In this document: positions 27,301-40,097 of the stretch, piece after piece
How positions within the stretch are numbered: position 1 is the first letter of the stretch
Layout of the letters: each line of letters starts with the position of its first letter
Assembly: GCA_025345505.1 (NCBI GenBank)
Contig: JANVCC010000018.1
Location: 41,307,745-41,371,744 of the forward strand
Length of the DNA: 64,000 nt
From: Todiramphus chloris collaris
Taxonomy: Eukaryota > Chordata > Aves > Coraciiformes > Alcedinidae
Direction of reading: 5' to 3'
Made by a program: the position numbers and the translations under genes
The notes under the pieces: model-generated
Seen by the model: the letters and a program-made list of their open reading frames with translations, nothing else
Told to the model about the DNA's origin: nothing
Database searches by the model: none

Positions 27301-28150
27301 ATCTTATGTTATACTGCAACCAATGCTGAAGGCAGAATGATATAAAACATAAATGTAACATTTTTAAAAATAATTCTTTTCATCATATAACTTTCATGCA
27401 ACCAGCAGAAAATCTACTTTAACTAAGCTTTCTTAGCATTTGTTCTGAATTATCTTGATGAGAAATTCAATCATATTTTGAAACATCTGTTTCAGAAAAA
27501 TCAGAAGGATTTGCAGTTCTTGAAATACCTCTGATAAGTGAAAATACATATCGACTTTCCATCAGCAAATGAAGTGCCTTAGAAGACAGTATGGGGTACT
27601 GACTGAAGTCACATTGTAACATAGTTTCACATTTTGAAAAAAATATATATTTGTATTTTAACCATTCAAATCAAGTATAGATGTAACTGTAAATCTGAGA
27701 AATAAAAATGTAACACTAACACCCAGAGGTAACTACAATAAATTCCAAAATACTACGTTGTTTACTTTAAGAAAACCATTACTAATGACGGTAAACAAAT
27801 GTGTAGTCCTCCAGCACATAAAAAATTGTTCACATGATCTTATGGTTTATGAAACAAGCCATATGCCTTGACAGACCTTTCTATTCTATAATATTGCGTG
27901 GGTAATGCAGTATAGTTCCTTTTCACCCAGCTAGATCTTGCTATATGTTTTTGCAGGCACCTATTTTCTGGAAGGTATAGAAAGGACAAAAAGATAAACC
28001 TGTCAATAGGTTTGTAAAAAGTATTCATTATTAGGAAAAATAAAACGGAACAGAAGTCAGAGCAAGCATCAGATTTACAGTCATCAAAATGGACAAAAGC
28101 AAGAGGACATAAAAGATGTCTGAATGTACAGAATGATTGATCAAGGGGGT
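24336..28150. other. Unique AT-rich DNA, no gene seen
   Basis: I recognise no exon or transposon. Long A runs lie at 26,204-26,219 (16 A) and 26,257-26,271 (15 A), and a G run at 25,461-25,471. The overlapping minus-strand frames at 25,752-26,189 and the 103-codon frame at 26,467-26,778 match nothing I know and look like chance frames. Confidence 0.6.
25461..25471. repeat. Run of 11 G
   Basis: Eleven consecutive G in otherwise AT-rich DNA. This is one of the few strongly G-rich sites in the window; the exact length may be uncertain in the assembly. Confidence 0.9.
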
Positions 28151-29095
28151 AGAATCATAGAATAATTTAGGTTGGAAAAGATCTTTAAATCATTGAGTCG
28201 AACCATTAATCTGCCTAATCCACCACTAAATCATGTGCCTAAGCACAACATCTACATCTCTCTTAAATACCTCCAGGGATGGTGACTCCACTTCCCTGGG
28301 CAGCTTGTTTCAGTGAGTAACAACCCTTTACATGAAGATATTTTACTAATATCCAACTTAAACTTTCCCTGGTGCAACTTTAGGCCATTTCCTCTTGTCC
28401 TATCACTTCTTACTTGGGAGATGGGTCCGACCCCCACCTTGCTACAACCTCCTTTGAGGTAGCTGTAGAGAGCGAGAAGGTCTCCCCTCAGCCTCCTTAT
28501 CTCTGGACTGAACAATACCAATTCCCTCAGCCACACCTCACAAGACCTTTTCTCTAGGCCCCCCACCAACTTCACTGTTCTTTGCACATGCTTCAGAACC
28601 TCAATGTCTTTCTTGTAGTGAGGGGCCTAAAACTGAACGCAGTATTTGAGGTGCAGCCTCACCAGTGCCAAGTACAAGGGAACAATCACTTCCCTAGTCC
28701 TGATGGCTATTCTATTTCTCATACAAGCAAGTATGCTTATGGACTTCTTGGCCATATTCATGTTTGCTCATATTCAGCTGGCTGTTGAACAGCACACCCA
28801 GATCCTTTTCTGCCCGGCAGCTTTCCAGCTTCTCTTCCTCAAGCCTGCAGCATTGCATGGGGTTGTTGTGCCCCAAGTGCAGGATCCAACACTTGGCTTT
28901 GTTTAACCTCATACAACTGGCCTTGGCCTATCAATCCAGCCTGCTCAGATATCTCAGTAGAGCCTTCCTACCCTCAAGCAGAACCAAACTCAGCACACAC
29001 AATTTGGTGTCATGTGCAAACTTAATGAGGGTGCCCTTGATAACCTTGTCCATATCACTGATAAAGATATTAAACAAAACTGGCCCCAGAGCCTC
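28151..29095 (-). mobile_element. CR1 LINE fragment, 0.95 kb, 5' truncated
   Basis: The 3' end is clear: agaatcatagaataatttagg followed by ttggaaaagatctttaaatc, the complement of the CR1 tail. Similarity continues upstream on the minus strand through the ORF2 C-terminus into the reverse transcriptase palm and is lost near 29,095, just after aaaactggccccagagcc. The 5' truncation is typical of the family. Confidence 0.9.
28252..29093 (-). pseudogene. CR1 ORF2 remnant: RT palm end to C-terminus
   Basis: Open pieces on the minus strand read [11 protein letters not shown] and [11 protein letters not shown] (28,931-29,093), MRLNKAKCWILHLG and [15 protein letters not shown] (28,712-28,912), and a C-terminal piece with [16 protein letters not shown] and GLKLHQGKF (28,252-28,587). 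These follow CR1 ORF2 order. The FADD motif has become FAHD, so one catalytic aspartate is lost, and stops or frameshifts separate the pieces. It is not functional. Confidence 0.85.
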
Positions 29096-29700
29096 GTACC
29101 TGTTATGCAAAAGCACCTGGGAAGGTGGAGTAGTCACAGAAGAGATGTGCAGCTGTGCTAGGCAGGAAGTTTTCACCATTGCCCCCTATACCTTAACTCA
29201 CCATATTCAATCAGTTGCAGAGATAGAGAATCCTCCATATCATGCATCCTGTCTGCCTGTTGGATCTGTCTCATGGAAGATAGGGTAATTAATATGCAGT
29301 TGGAACAGAAATGGTTTATGCTTGGTGAGATGAAAAACTGCCTACTGGTTGTTAAAGCACTGAGAAACAACATGCCTTTTTTTCCCCCATAAACAGTGTA
29401 TCTGATAAGCCTGCATTTTTCCAAATTCAAAATTAACATTTCTTCTTGTAAAAAAAAAAATTAATTTAATTAAACATATTTTAGTCTGCTAATCATGTTT
29501 GTACACTGATTGACAATAAACATTTCATAAGGATTTACTTTAACCTTTATACTCAGATATGTGTAAATCTTAGATTTAGAAAAGCAAGGAAAACAACATG
29601 CTTTACACTCTCTCCATGACTGAGAAGTCTCAGGGATTTCAGCAACAGAGAAATTTGTTTCTTCTAATTCTGCTAAGAAGGACAATGCTGTATGTATAAT

Positions 29701-29915
29701 CTGAATCATAGAATCATAGAATAGTTTCAGCTGGAAGAGATCTTCAAGATTATCAAGTCCAACCTTATTCCTATCCATATCAAAAACCACGTCCCTAAGC
29801 ACAACATCTACCCGGCTCTTAAACACTCCAGGGATGGTGACTCCATCACCTCCCTGGGCAGGCCATTCCAATGCCTGACAACCCTTTGTGTAAAGAAATG
29901 CTTCCTAATACTAAT
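29701..29915 (-). mobile_element. Short CR1 3' fragment
   Basis: It begins ctgaatcatagaatcatagaatag, the complement of the CR1 terminal repeat in good condition. Next come aagtccaaccttattcc, an aagcacaacatctacc tract and a gatggtgactccatcacctc tract. It ends near 29,915 at a cttcctaatacta tract. Only about 215 bp remain, covering the 3' UTR and the last ORF2 codons (minus-strand frame 29,470-29,871 reads [18 protein letters not shown] wording, partly off the element). It abuts the next CR1 fragment. Confidence 0.85.
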
Positions 29916-29933
29916 GTACTTTAGCATTATTTT

Positions 29934-30190
29934 CATAGAATCAAAGAATAGTTGCAAGGAACCTCTGTAGATTGTCAAAGCAGGGTCATCTAAAGCAGGT
30001 CGTGTGGGGCTATGTCCAGTTGTATTTTACCTGTCTCCAAGAATGAAGACTTCACAAAATCTCTGGGAAACCTGTTCCAGCATTCAACCACTCTCACAGG
30101 ATAAAAAAAAAAAAAAAAAAGGTTCATATTCAGTCAGAACTTTCTGTGTTTCAGTTTGTGCCTTTACATGTTGTTCTTTTACTAGACAGC
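29934..30190 (-). mobile_element. Degenerate CR1 3' fragment of another subfamily
   Basis: It starts tcatagaatcaaagaatagttgc and goes on with aacctctgtagattgtcaaa, ctgggaaacctgttccagcattcaaccactctcacag, and then gtttcagtttgtgcc. This is the order of a CR1 tail subfamily different from its left neighbour. An 18 A run (30,103-30,120) has expanded inside it. Its 3' end lies about 20 bp from the truncated 5' end of the preceding fragment. Confidence 0.7.
30103..30120. repeat. A18 homopolymer
   Basis: Eighteen consecutive A inside a degenerate CR1 fragment. The position is internal to the element, so it is an expanded A-rich site rather than a retroposon tail. Confidence 0.9.
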
Positions 30191-30319
30191 ACTTAGAAGA
30201 GTCTATTAATGAGAATAACAAGTAAAAATTTTCCCAATGGGAACAAGGAGATAGAAAGCCCATTTCTCAAATGGAATGAAACCTTCATAGAGAGTGAGAA
30301 TAAACAGACTGACAAATGG

Positions 30320-30842
30320 AATCAGGCCTTGTAAGGACACAGATGCAGCCTTGTCTCACATTCTGGGCACCGTACTTCAAGAAAGTCCCTATCAGTTGCA
30401 AAAAAAGCAAGAGGAAAACAAAAAGGAATTATGAAAGGTCTATTAGCAAGCCCTCTCAGGAACAGCTGAATGACCTAGGTTACCTAGCCTGACGTAGAGA
30501 AGACTACAGGCAAAGAGACAACTACAAGGTGATATTCGTCACATATACAATGCACAAATATGTATTATTTTCCAAAAGAGAGTTGTTCTTCATGTCTGTG
30601 GAAGATAGAACTACGAATAACCCTTTTGCATTACAAGGAAGATTGACATTAGATATTAAAAAAAAAAAAAAGTACCTCTTTCAAAGGTAGTGTAGCACTG
30701 CATTAGCTTGCTCTGGAAAGTGTCAATCTCCAAAACTGGAAACATATGGAAATATATATTAGGAGTGACATAAACATGGATCCCTGTTGATCACAGTCTA
30801 AATGACCTCTCAAAATTCATGCAGTCTTATGAGCCTGTAATA
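30320..30842 (+). mobile_element. Ancient CR1 3' end, plus strand
   Basis: Highly diverged, but the order matches an old amniote CR1 tail: attctgggcaccgtacttcaag, then gttgttcttcatgtctgtgg with aagatagaactacga, then ttgcattacaaggaagattg, attagatattaaa, and finally tctaaatgacctctcaaa near the 3' end. No open frame is left. It has the opposite orientation to the three CR1 pieces on its left and is clearly older than they are. Confidence 0.6.
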
Positions 30843-33800
30843 TTAAAATTGTATAAATAGGCACTTATTAATTATGCATGCATTTAAATAAAGATAATCT
30901 GTACTGATTTAAAAATAAATTAAGAAACATCAGGTTATCTCCTGACAAAATGAAATGAAACACACTATTTAACCAGAAGAAGGACTAAAATTAATATGGA
31001 TCCATAAGAGTAAGAACTAAAACTGAATAAAATTCTAGAATTATAACTTCTATCATGTTTTCCTGAAGCGCTGAACTAGAATTAAATTACTCCCTAAGGA
31101 ACAGAATAATAACTGGAATCAGTTCTTTGTTACAGAATTAAAGCTACACTGCTGTGTTGCTGATGCTGACCCAGTATTTTGGGCTTCCTTAATCTATTTC
31201 TTCCTAGATCTATGATTTATTATATCTGAGGACTGACCTTTAAATTTCTGCCCTAACAAGCAGGTTTATTTGCACTTCTTGGTAATAAAAAATAAAGGCC
31301 TCCAGGCCAGTAAGTATTAACAACTTTAAGCATACCACATTGTCTCACATATAACCTCCTAGAATTTCTGACAAGCAACACTATTTGAGGTCTAACTAGT
31401 TTCTAGTTTTCTAAGACAAATCTAATTTATACTGTCTAATGTACCTTATTTTGCTACCTAACAGCTATTTCTAAAGGCAGCAGAAAACTACCCTTTTAAA
31501 TCAAACTGGCTTCTGAAATGTAATGCAGCAAAAAAAAAAAACCACCATAGAATTTTTTTTTTTTTAACATGGCTATGAAAGAAACATTTCTATTAAAATT
31601 AAGTTTGTCAAACACCACACATATCAATTGCCTTTCTACTTATAAACTAAAAAATCAAATTTTCTTTTTTTGTTGCTTAAGAAATGTAACATTAAAGTTA
31701 ATGAAAGCATTTATTTAGGAAAATATTTCTATAGAGACTGGTCTTCTTCAACACAGATATTATATACATTGGGTCTAGGGTATAGTGCCTTGAAGTCCAT
31801 CTGAATACAAATACAAGTACATACACATGTGGACTCAAACCAGAAGAGAATGTGACACTTTATTTTCTCCTTAGAGATACCAAATTGTGTTACTGTCACA
31901 TCAGAAGTTGAAGACAGTCAATTTGATTAGATGCATTTCTTTAAATTATTCTAAAAGTCTATGTTGTTTTATGTCAGTTACTGGAGTAGAGGCACTTCTG
32001 AGAGAAATCTCATTTGTGTCCTGCTACTCTGAAACCTTCTCTTCTGCTCTTAACTTACAGAAGAACTAAATTAGGGCACTGATGTGTAGCTCAAAGCAAT
32101 GGACAATGCAAAGTCATATGGTGAGATGAAATCTCCAAGAGCACCATAATACATACGGGGAAATTACCTACCATTACGATGCCTTTTAAAATGAGGTTTT
32201 ATTCAGAAATACTAAAACAAAAGTCACCATTTTATCTAGAATAATAGGTTTTGAGCTAGCAGCTGCAACAGACTCCTATCTATGTCAATAAAACATAAAA
32301 AGGAAGATAAAAACGCTACTAACTATGGAGTTATTTGTTTTTACAGGCAGTGGCCCTCTTACTCTTGCTTAGCAACACTAATTAGATAGCCAGTGGGTAT
32401 CAGAGGAATGACAGTGGGGAGGAGACTCCTCATTTCTCTCTGTGTATACCTATATGAGGAGGAGGATGAATTACACTTCTAAGTCTAGACTTACCACTTC
32501 AGTCTAGAAAACTCCAAAGCTGCAGCACCAGCTAGGTTCACAGTAAATCTGACTGAGAGTGCTACCCTTACTATATCAATTGACTTTCTGAAATGTATCC
32601 TTTTTATTTTTTTTAAAATTTATATTTAAGAAAAAAAATGGTAAGGATGCAAGGTGTTAAATTCACTGAGACATATTAAATAAATTATGTATGAGCAGTA
32701 GTACTATAGACAATAAACCAGTAACAGTTGACACAACTGTTCAAGTTATTGAAAAGTTCTTTCACTAACGTGGTTTAACACAGGCAAAACAACACAGTTT
32801 TTATTAGTTTCATAAAGAGATAAAACATCTTGGTGAACTGAAATGGAAATAATAATAGGAACAAAAGAAACCAAAGAAACGGATCGTTTTCCCAAGATGC
32901 CAACCTGCCTATAGAACCTTATGCAAACTGTAACAATTTGAACAGACATTCACCATTCTGATCTCAATATAGTAGTGAATTGTTAGGAATCTCATTAAGT
33001 GAGGTTGTCAAACCAACCAGAAGATGAGCATAAACGCATGTATTTAATGTGCCAGATTAAGACAATTTGCAAGAATGTGAGTTAGCGTTCCTTCTAATTG
33101 AATCAACGGGTTATGAAAATGGGAAGAAAGATAGCTAGCAAAAGCAGATGTTTTCCACTACATTTGACCACAGAGGTGAGAGAAAAAGTTTTTGGATATT
33201 TAGGTATGTAAGACACTAAATACAAGAATAGATCAATTAGGCTAGTAAATACATGCTTCCTAGATGTGACAGTGACATACAGAGATCTAAAAAGAACTGG
33301 CAAGGTAAATGACTTTACTTTCATACTCCCACAAGTTCAGACAAACTTGTAATACATATTTATTCCAACAGGACCTTTGAAAAACAAATTGTCAGTCTCA
33401 TAATTCAAAAAGTATATTCATGAAAAGTTTAAATTTATTTTAAAAAAAATTGAGAATTTAAGGAAAAAAAAAAGCTCATCCAGTGACTAATTAAAATGAC
33501 AGAGGCATTCATCTGACTCATTGGTTAGTCACAGTACTCTAAGCCATAAAAATAGTGTCTCATTAGTCTTTTAAACATTGATTCCTTATTCTACATGAAA
33601 TTGATACTTCATCACTTTTCTAGTGTTTAGCAGGCACTTACTATACAGGGAAAACTTGGAGAATGGAAAGTTTATAAAATCTCTGTCAATCTCTCCTACA
33701 TGTTTGGAATGATTCATTATTATGGGCCATGAGCGGCAGGGTGACTGAATGGAAGCCTGTAATTAACTTTGCTTCATGTTTTATTGATAGCATTTGCTGT

Positions 33801-36290
33801 TTTCTGAGATCTGATCATACATCTTGAGCAATGTGCAAACCTACGGATCATGCTGTGCTTAGATACCCTATCATTGGGGGATATATGTGAAACTAAATAG
33901 ATTAGATGGAAAATGTACCATATCCCTTGAGATCTGTATACACGTTTAGATTCTCCATTTTCTGCCACCTGTTTGATGACGCTTCTGTCTTAAAGCATGC
34001 TTGACATTTATTATGAAACATAGAAGTCAAGGTTCTTTTTTACTGTCTTAGGTCAATATTTACTTTTATTAGTCATGGGCATGCTGATAGAGAATAGGAA
34101 AAAAGGCATATTGTCCCTTATAAACAAACATATCTGATCTTTGAAATTCTATAGAACTTAAGACTTCAACACAAATTTGGAATTGCAGACAATTTGTAGT
34201 TAAAAAATTGAGGAAAGATGAATGGGTGTGGATGAGCCTTCTGTTATCCTGGAAGCAAGTCACCCACAAATTTGGAAAAATATGTAGGTTTTTTGTGTAA
34301 TATGCATAATTTGGCAAAGCTAAAAACAAATTTACAAAATCCTTACAAGACCATGGATTATTTAGGAACAGATGGTGTGAAAGGCATTTGAAATCCCTCC
34401 TGTAAACTCTGTTCTACTTCATATAAACGATATAAGCAGAAGCTCACAGACCAGGATCTTCTTCCAAATGGTTTTCACTCTAGTCTTCACATCTGGTATC
34501 ATATTCCTGATCAATTAGATTTTGAGTTTTATTTTCAGAAGGCAACAATGTCAGAAGGATTACCTATTAGAAGACCTTCTTGTCACATGATTCGGACAGT
34601 GGGAGATTAAAAACTGACTTAAAACTCCTACTATCGACAAAGAAATGTTACTCTGTTTCTGGCTGTGTCTATTTTTTTCCCAGTTGAAAGGATTTGCTAT
34701 GATTTGCTGAATAGTTTTTAAATGATCATAATAGTTTTTGCTGTGAAGTTCTATTTCTCAACTTTGCTCATTATTTCTACAACAGGTATCAACAATGCTT
34801 TCAACAAGATGAACTTCAGAATCACAGTCTTAATTGATTTTTTTTTTTTCTTTTGACCTTCGATGGTATATCCAGTTCATGTTTCGAAATTTTAATACCT
34901 TCCTTACCAATAAAGCTTCAGTTTAGGGAGGTCACTCTAGTGTGATAAATGAATATTAACGTAAAAAACCCCTCACCGTACAATCCCTTAATTAAAGACT
35001 CCAATATAGACAAGAAAGAGATAAATTAGAAATGCATAAGTACAAGTATTTCTGAATTTCCTTACTATTGAGTGGTCAAGTTTGCAAACAATATTATTCC
35101 TTCAACACTATTTTTCTGCCTATGCACTTATTCAAATTCATATTTCACTAATGATGGAAAAAGAGGAAGCAAACTGACAGACAGCACTGTATCATAGACA
35201 AATCTAAAATTCTGGTTATATGGAAGATTGTCTTAATTAAAACCAAACTGAGGAAATAAGTAATGGATAGTGGGAAGCCTTTTGTCAGAAACACAGGTTA
35301 TATTTTGGTTTCACTAGCAAATTCAGAATATGAAAATTCAGACTGAAACACAATTCTGCAGATTGGCAGCTACAAGCATTCAGAAAATCATGACTTGTGT
35401 TTTAAAAACTCAGAGACTGGTTTAACAATCATAAAATTTGCAGAAAATTTTCTATGTTTTCCCCTTGTCTTCTAGTTCTTCATTTAAATACTGCATTTAA
35501 TTTACATCTTCAAGCATTCTTCTGCCAATATGACAGGTAGATTCTCATACAAGCCCTTGATTCCAGGATTTCAGGGTTTGTGACAATATGCTGAAAAATG
35601 TGAGCCTTTCAATGAAATCCCAAGATGGAAAGCACTGCTGCAGTCTCATACTGGTTCCAAATCAGGTTTTTTTGATGTAGTACAATCATTAGGGAATTTT
35701 TGCTCTACTCTTTTCAATAAACAGTTCCCTAGTTTGACAATCTAAGCTGTTTACAGTGACTTTTAATAGCTATCTATCAATAGCTCATCTTTTCAAGCAA
35801 TTTGAAAGTCACACAGGCATATATGTCACTCAATTTGTATTACAATCATCTACTGTGAGTTCTAAAGCACTGAAATTTTCCTATGAGACAAAGCATTTAA
35901 TATAGTAAAGGCCTAATCTAGTTTGAGTAAACTGTCAACTTCATGCAAGAATGACGCATTAAGTCATGGTACAAGTTAGTGTGTAGCCTGGAGGAGTAAG
36001 AACAGGTTTGTAATCCAATAAATTCTACATACAAAATTCTGCCTGTAGCATAATTTTGACCTGTATTTTTAGAATTGCTTAAAAAAAACCCAACAAACAA
36101 ACAAAAAACCAATTTAGTATATATATTTATTTTAAAATATATTTATATTTACATGGAATTACAGCTAATGAATAAGCACTTTGCTCACATAGGCTATGTT
36201 ATAACACATGTTAACACACTAGCAACTGTCATCGGTTTAAGCAGACCACAGGAATACATAACCCATTCAGATGTGTTACATAAAGATCAT
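30843..36290. other. Unique AT-rich DNA, no gene seen
   Basis: No exon, RNA gene or transposon is recognised across 5.4 kb. The open frames are short and scattered on both strands. The part around 33,690-33,970 has the texture of a conserved non-coding element (see findings). A TA-rich low-complexity patch lies at about 36,115-36,155. Confidence 0.6.
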
Positions 36291-37967
36291 AAAATATACA
36301 GGCCACCTGACCAGGAAGAATAAGAAGATGAGACCCTCTATGAGCAGATTAGAATGCCTTTGCCTTCACGAGCCCTAGTCCTCATGAGGGATTTCAATCA
36401 CCTGGATATCTGTTGGAAGGATGGTACAGAAGTAATCCAGGAGGTTCCTGGAAGGCATCAGTGACAACTTCCTTCTCTGGGTAGTACAGGAACCAGCGTG
36501 AAAAGGTGCTATGCTGGACCTTGTCCTCAACAACAAGGAGGGGCTGGTGGCTAATGTGAAGTTCAAGAGCAGCCTTGGTTGCACTTACTATGAAATGGTG
36601 CAATTCAAGATCCTCAGGAGGGTGAGCAGCAAGCTCACCATCTTGGCCTTCAGGACAGCAGATTTTGACCTCTTAGGAGGTCTGCTTGGTGAAATACCAT
36701 AGGATAAAGCACTGGAGGGAAGAGGGGCCCAAGAAATCTGGTGAGTATTAAAGAGCCATTTCCTCCAAGCCCAGGAGAGATATGTCCCAAAAAAAGAGAA
36801 AGGCAGGCAAGAATGCCAGGAGGCCTGCATGCATGAACAAGGATCTCCTGGACACCTTTAAAGGCAAAAAGAGAATCTACAGAGAGCAGAAGCAAGGACA
36901 GGGGAGACTGGGAGACTACAAAGAAGTTGTCTGTGCAGCCAGGGATCAGGGTAGGAAAGGTAAAGCTCAGGTAGAATCTGGCCAGGGACATCAAGAGCAA
37001 CAAGAAAAGCTTCTACAGGTATGACAGCGATAAAAGGAAGGCCAGGGAAGATGTGGGCTGTCTCTGTAAGGAAACAGGAGACCTGGTTACAAGGGATGTG
37101 GAGAAGGATGAGGTACTCAATGACTTTTTTGCCTCAGTCTTCACCAGCCAGGGCTCCAGCCAGACCACCCAAGTTGCAGAAGGCAAAGGCAGGGACTGGG
37201 AGAGAAAGATCTGTCCACTATAAGTGAAGATCAGGTTTGAAAACACCTAAAGAACCTGAAGGTGTACAAATCAAAGTCATGGCTTTCTGGTGAATTTCCC
37301 ACTGAGTGGAAAAGAGGAAACATTTCTCCCATTTTCACAAAGGGAAAATAAAAGAAGACGCAGGCAACAATAAGCCATTCAGTATCACCTGATGCAAGAT
37401 CATGGAGCAGAAGGCTATGCTAAGGCACATGGAAAATGAGGATTTGATTGGTGGCAACCAGTATGGCTTTACCAAGGGCAAATAATGCCTGACAAATTTG
37501 GTAGCCTTTTATGATGGAGTAACAGCATCAATGTACAAGGAAAGAGAAACTGACATCATCTACCTGGACTTGTGCAAAGCATTCAACAATGTCCCACCCG
37601 ACATCCCAGTCTCTAAATTGGAGAGACATGGATTTGATGGATGGACTGCTTTGTGGAGAAGGAATTTGCTGGATGGTTGCATTCAAAGAGTTGTGATCAA
37701 TGGCTTGACGTCCAAGTGGAGACCAGTGAAAAGTGGCATTCATCAAGGACTGGTACTTGGACTGGTGCTGTTTAGTATCTTTCTGGTTGGGACATCTTTC
37801 CCAGGGACAGTGGGATCGAGGGCACCCTCAGTTTGCCAACAACACCAAGCTGTGTGGTGTGGTCAACACACTGGGGGGAAAGGATGCCATCCAGATGGAA
37901 TTGGACAGTCATGAGAGGTGGGCCCATGACAACCACATGAAGTTTAACAAGGCCAAAACAGAACTCG
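36291..37967 (+). mobile_element. CR1 LINE, 1.7 kb, missing 3' end
   Basis: A plus-strand CR1 that enters in the endonuclease domain (aggccacctgaccaggaag) and reads through the linker and reverse transcriptase to atgaagtttaacaaggccaaaac near 37,967, where similarity ends. The 3' UTR and terminal repeat, about 0.6 kb, are not present downstream. CR1 copies normally keep their 3' end, so a later deletion or rearrangement is likely. Its wording is closer to the nested element at 56.8-59.0 kb than to the copy at 22-24 kb, which suggests one subfamily. Confidence 0.88.
36300..37967 (+). pseudogene. CR1 ORF2 remnant: endonuclease tail and reverse transcriptase
   Basis: Pieces in order: endonuclease end with LVLMRDFNHLDICW (about 36,370-36,420); MLDLVLNNKEGLVANVKF (36,511-36,702); linker (36,782-37,227); RT palm with [11 protein letters not shown] and [11 protein letters not shown] (37,498-37,800); and [11 protein letters not shown] with [15 protein letters not shown] (37,830-37,967). 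The pieces change frame several times. FADD has become FANN, losing both catalytic aspartates, while the first aspartate of motif A is retained. The QGSVLGP loop is also altered. It cannot be active. Confidence 0.85.
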
Positions 37968-40097
37968 TTTCTGCTCTTGGCATCTCTTTGCCATATGAAG
38001 AAAAATGCTTATTATTTTTTAGCCAAATGTCAATAAAACAGAGATATGGCTCACTTTACTGTGTAGTTGGAACTCAGAAAAAATCCTAGTAGGTTAGTTA
38101 TCACCAAAAACTTAGAAATCTGCTTTTATAAAATTTTCTTAGCTGTTAACAACAACAAAAAAAGGTTATCCAAATTTTCATGAATTACAAAAATAGAGCA
38201 AAATGATATCTTATTTGGCCAATGAGGACTTTTCTGGTTAAGGAAATGTTTAGATCAGTCCAGCTACTGAAGTCTTCAAGTACCATCTATGAATATCTCT
38301 ATATATATACACACACATATCTTTTGAGTTGTCTTTCATTGTAAAAACTGAATATATCAGGGAAAACAGTTACTTGAATTGATCTCTTATGTCCATTCAT
38401 TAAAATGTAAATAACTTTTCAAAATATACATCTTTACACAATATTTACAGCCTTCCAACACCTTTCAGTCCTCCAGTATCCCATCACAGGAGTTCTTTGA
38501 AAGCAGTCAGTGCAGCTTTTTCTTTCCCTTCTCCAAACCACAGCTGTTTTCTCTTCAATACAGAAGAGAGAGATGCTATAATCCATTCTAGTGGTACTCA
38601 GTTGATTCATTTGCCAATTAGTATATGAACCACCCTCTGAGAGCAATATTTAATTACTGCAGATATTTAGATGATATCATGAGACTCCAGCCAAGCCTCA
38701 AATATTTTTAAAATTACCTAGGTAACATTTTTTGTCTTAATTATTAGCTCACTCCCTCTGTAAAGCAAGGTCTCTAAATTAAAGAAATGTGGTGCATGAA
38801 ATGTTCTTTTTTCCCACCATCAGCAAAAATATTTTCCTCTATGAGGTTGTGTCAAATAAAAAGCTTAGTAGGCCACTAATGGCCATGACCTGTGGCAGCC
38901 TTCCTGTACTGTGTAACTGAATTATTTCTTTTTCCAAATCTCCAAGCATGCCACTGAGAATGCTAGGTCAGCATATATAGTAAACAAATCACCAATCACC
39001 CAACAACTACTGTACCATCTGCCTCCAGAATGAAAGATCTCTTCCTTTGCTTGAACTTTTGAACCTTGAATTTGACCCTGTCTGAGCTTTTGCTATGTTA
39101 ACAAACGATTTTGATGGTAAAACAGTGAATCTACTTAAAGGACTGGCGAGGGAAACACATCAATAAGGAATTACTTAAGTAAGTCTGGTTGCTTGACCTA
39201 CGCATGCAAATTTATTTCCTTCTCACTTCTCAAATTTATTTCCTTCTCACTCTTCTGTATTGTCACTGCAGCTTTAATTTCTCCCTTCTCCTCCATGAAT
39301 CCATTTATACTGATCGCATCAGTGGTCTTGGCAATTTATTCCATACTTCTAGGTTTCTTTGCATGAAATAGCTCTGCTGGAATTCCTGTTTATTTCTAAT
39401 TTCATCTTGCTTCCACTGTTTTTTTCAAACAGCAGGTTACAGTTAATTAAAATAAATCTGAAAACACACATTTGGTATAGGAAATGTTTGTAAATTTATT
39501 TTTTTTCTTTAGCAGTGTTTTGAAACTGTATGCTATTAATATAGCTGCACAAATAATTACCCTAAATCTCATATTCAGGTAATTGCAAAAATAAAATGAA
39601 CATCTGTTATTACAAATGCATAATACCAAGTCATAATGTTCAGGTTAGGGGTTAACACAAACAAATTGGACATGTACATAAACACAAAATAAATTATTGT
39701 ATGGTAGTGTAATTACATTCTAACCATTATGTTAATTATAATTTATATCAATTCAATAATTAAAGAAAACAAGCTCTTCCTTTCATTTCCTATTCAGATC
39801 ATTCTGTGTACTAAATTATTCTATGTCAGCTAGGAACATAAATCTGACAGCAGTACAGCGTGACATTATTTTTCATATGTAAAAGAAAGGTTAGTATATG
39901 CTAGATTTGAAAGAATTGGGTTTTTTTATTTAAATTGGGTCAAAAGTAAACAATATAGAGTTAATCAGGGCACAGAAAATCCACTTGTTGACTGCCCAAA
40001 GAATTAAACTAAACATTTATTACCTTACATAAAAAAACAAACAAACAAACAAAAAAAAAACAACAGAAAACCTGTTAGAGGTATTTTATGCATTTCC
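37968..40097. other. Unique AT-rich DNA, no gene seen
   Basis: No gene or transposon is recognised. It contains a TA/CA low-complexity patch at about 38,300-38,320, a 24 bp tandem duplication at 39,207, and a CAAA-repeat A-rich patch at about 40,029-40,060 immediately before the LTR block. Confidence 0.6.
39207..39253. repeat. 24 bp unit in two tandem copies
   Basis: The unit beginning caaatttatttccttctcac occurs at 39,207-39,230 and again from 39,231. The copies are almost identical, so the duplication is recent or the copies have been conserved since it arose. Confidence 0.85.

Noticed and set aside
36115..36155. TA-rich palindromic patch
   Set aside because: It is explained by low complexity; inverted matches are expected in such sequence.
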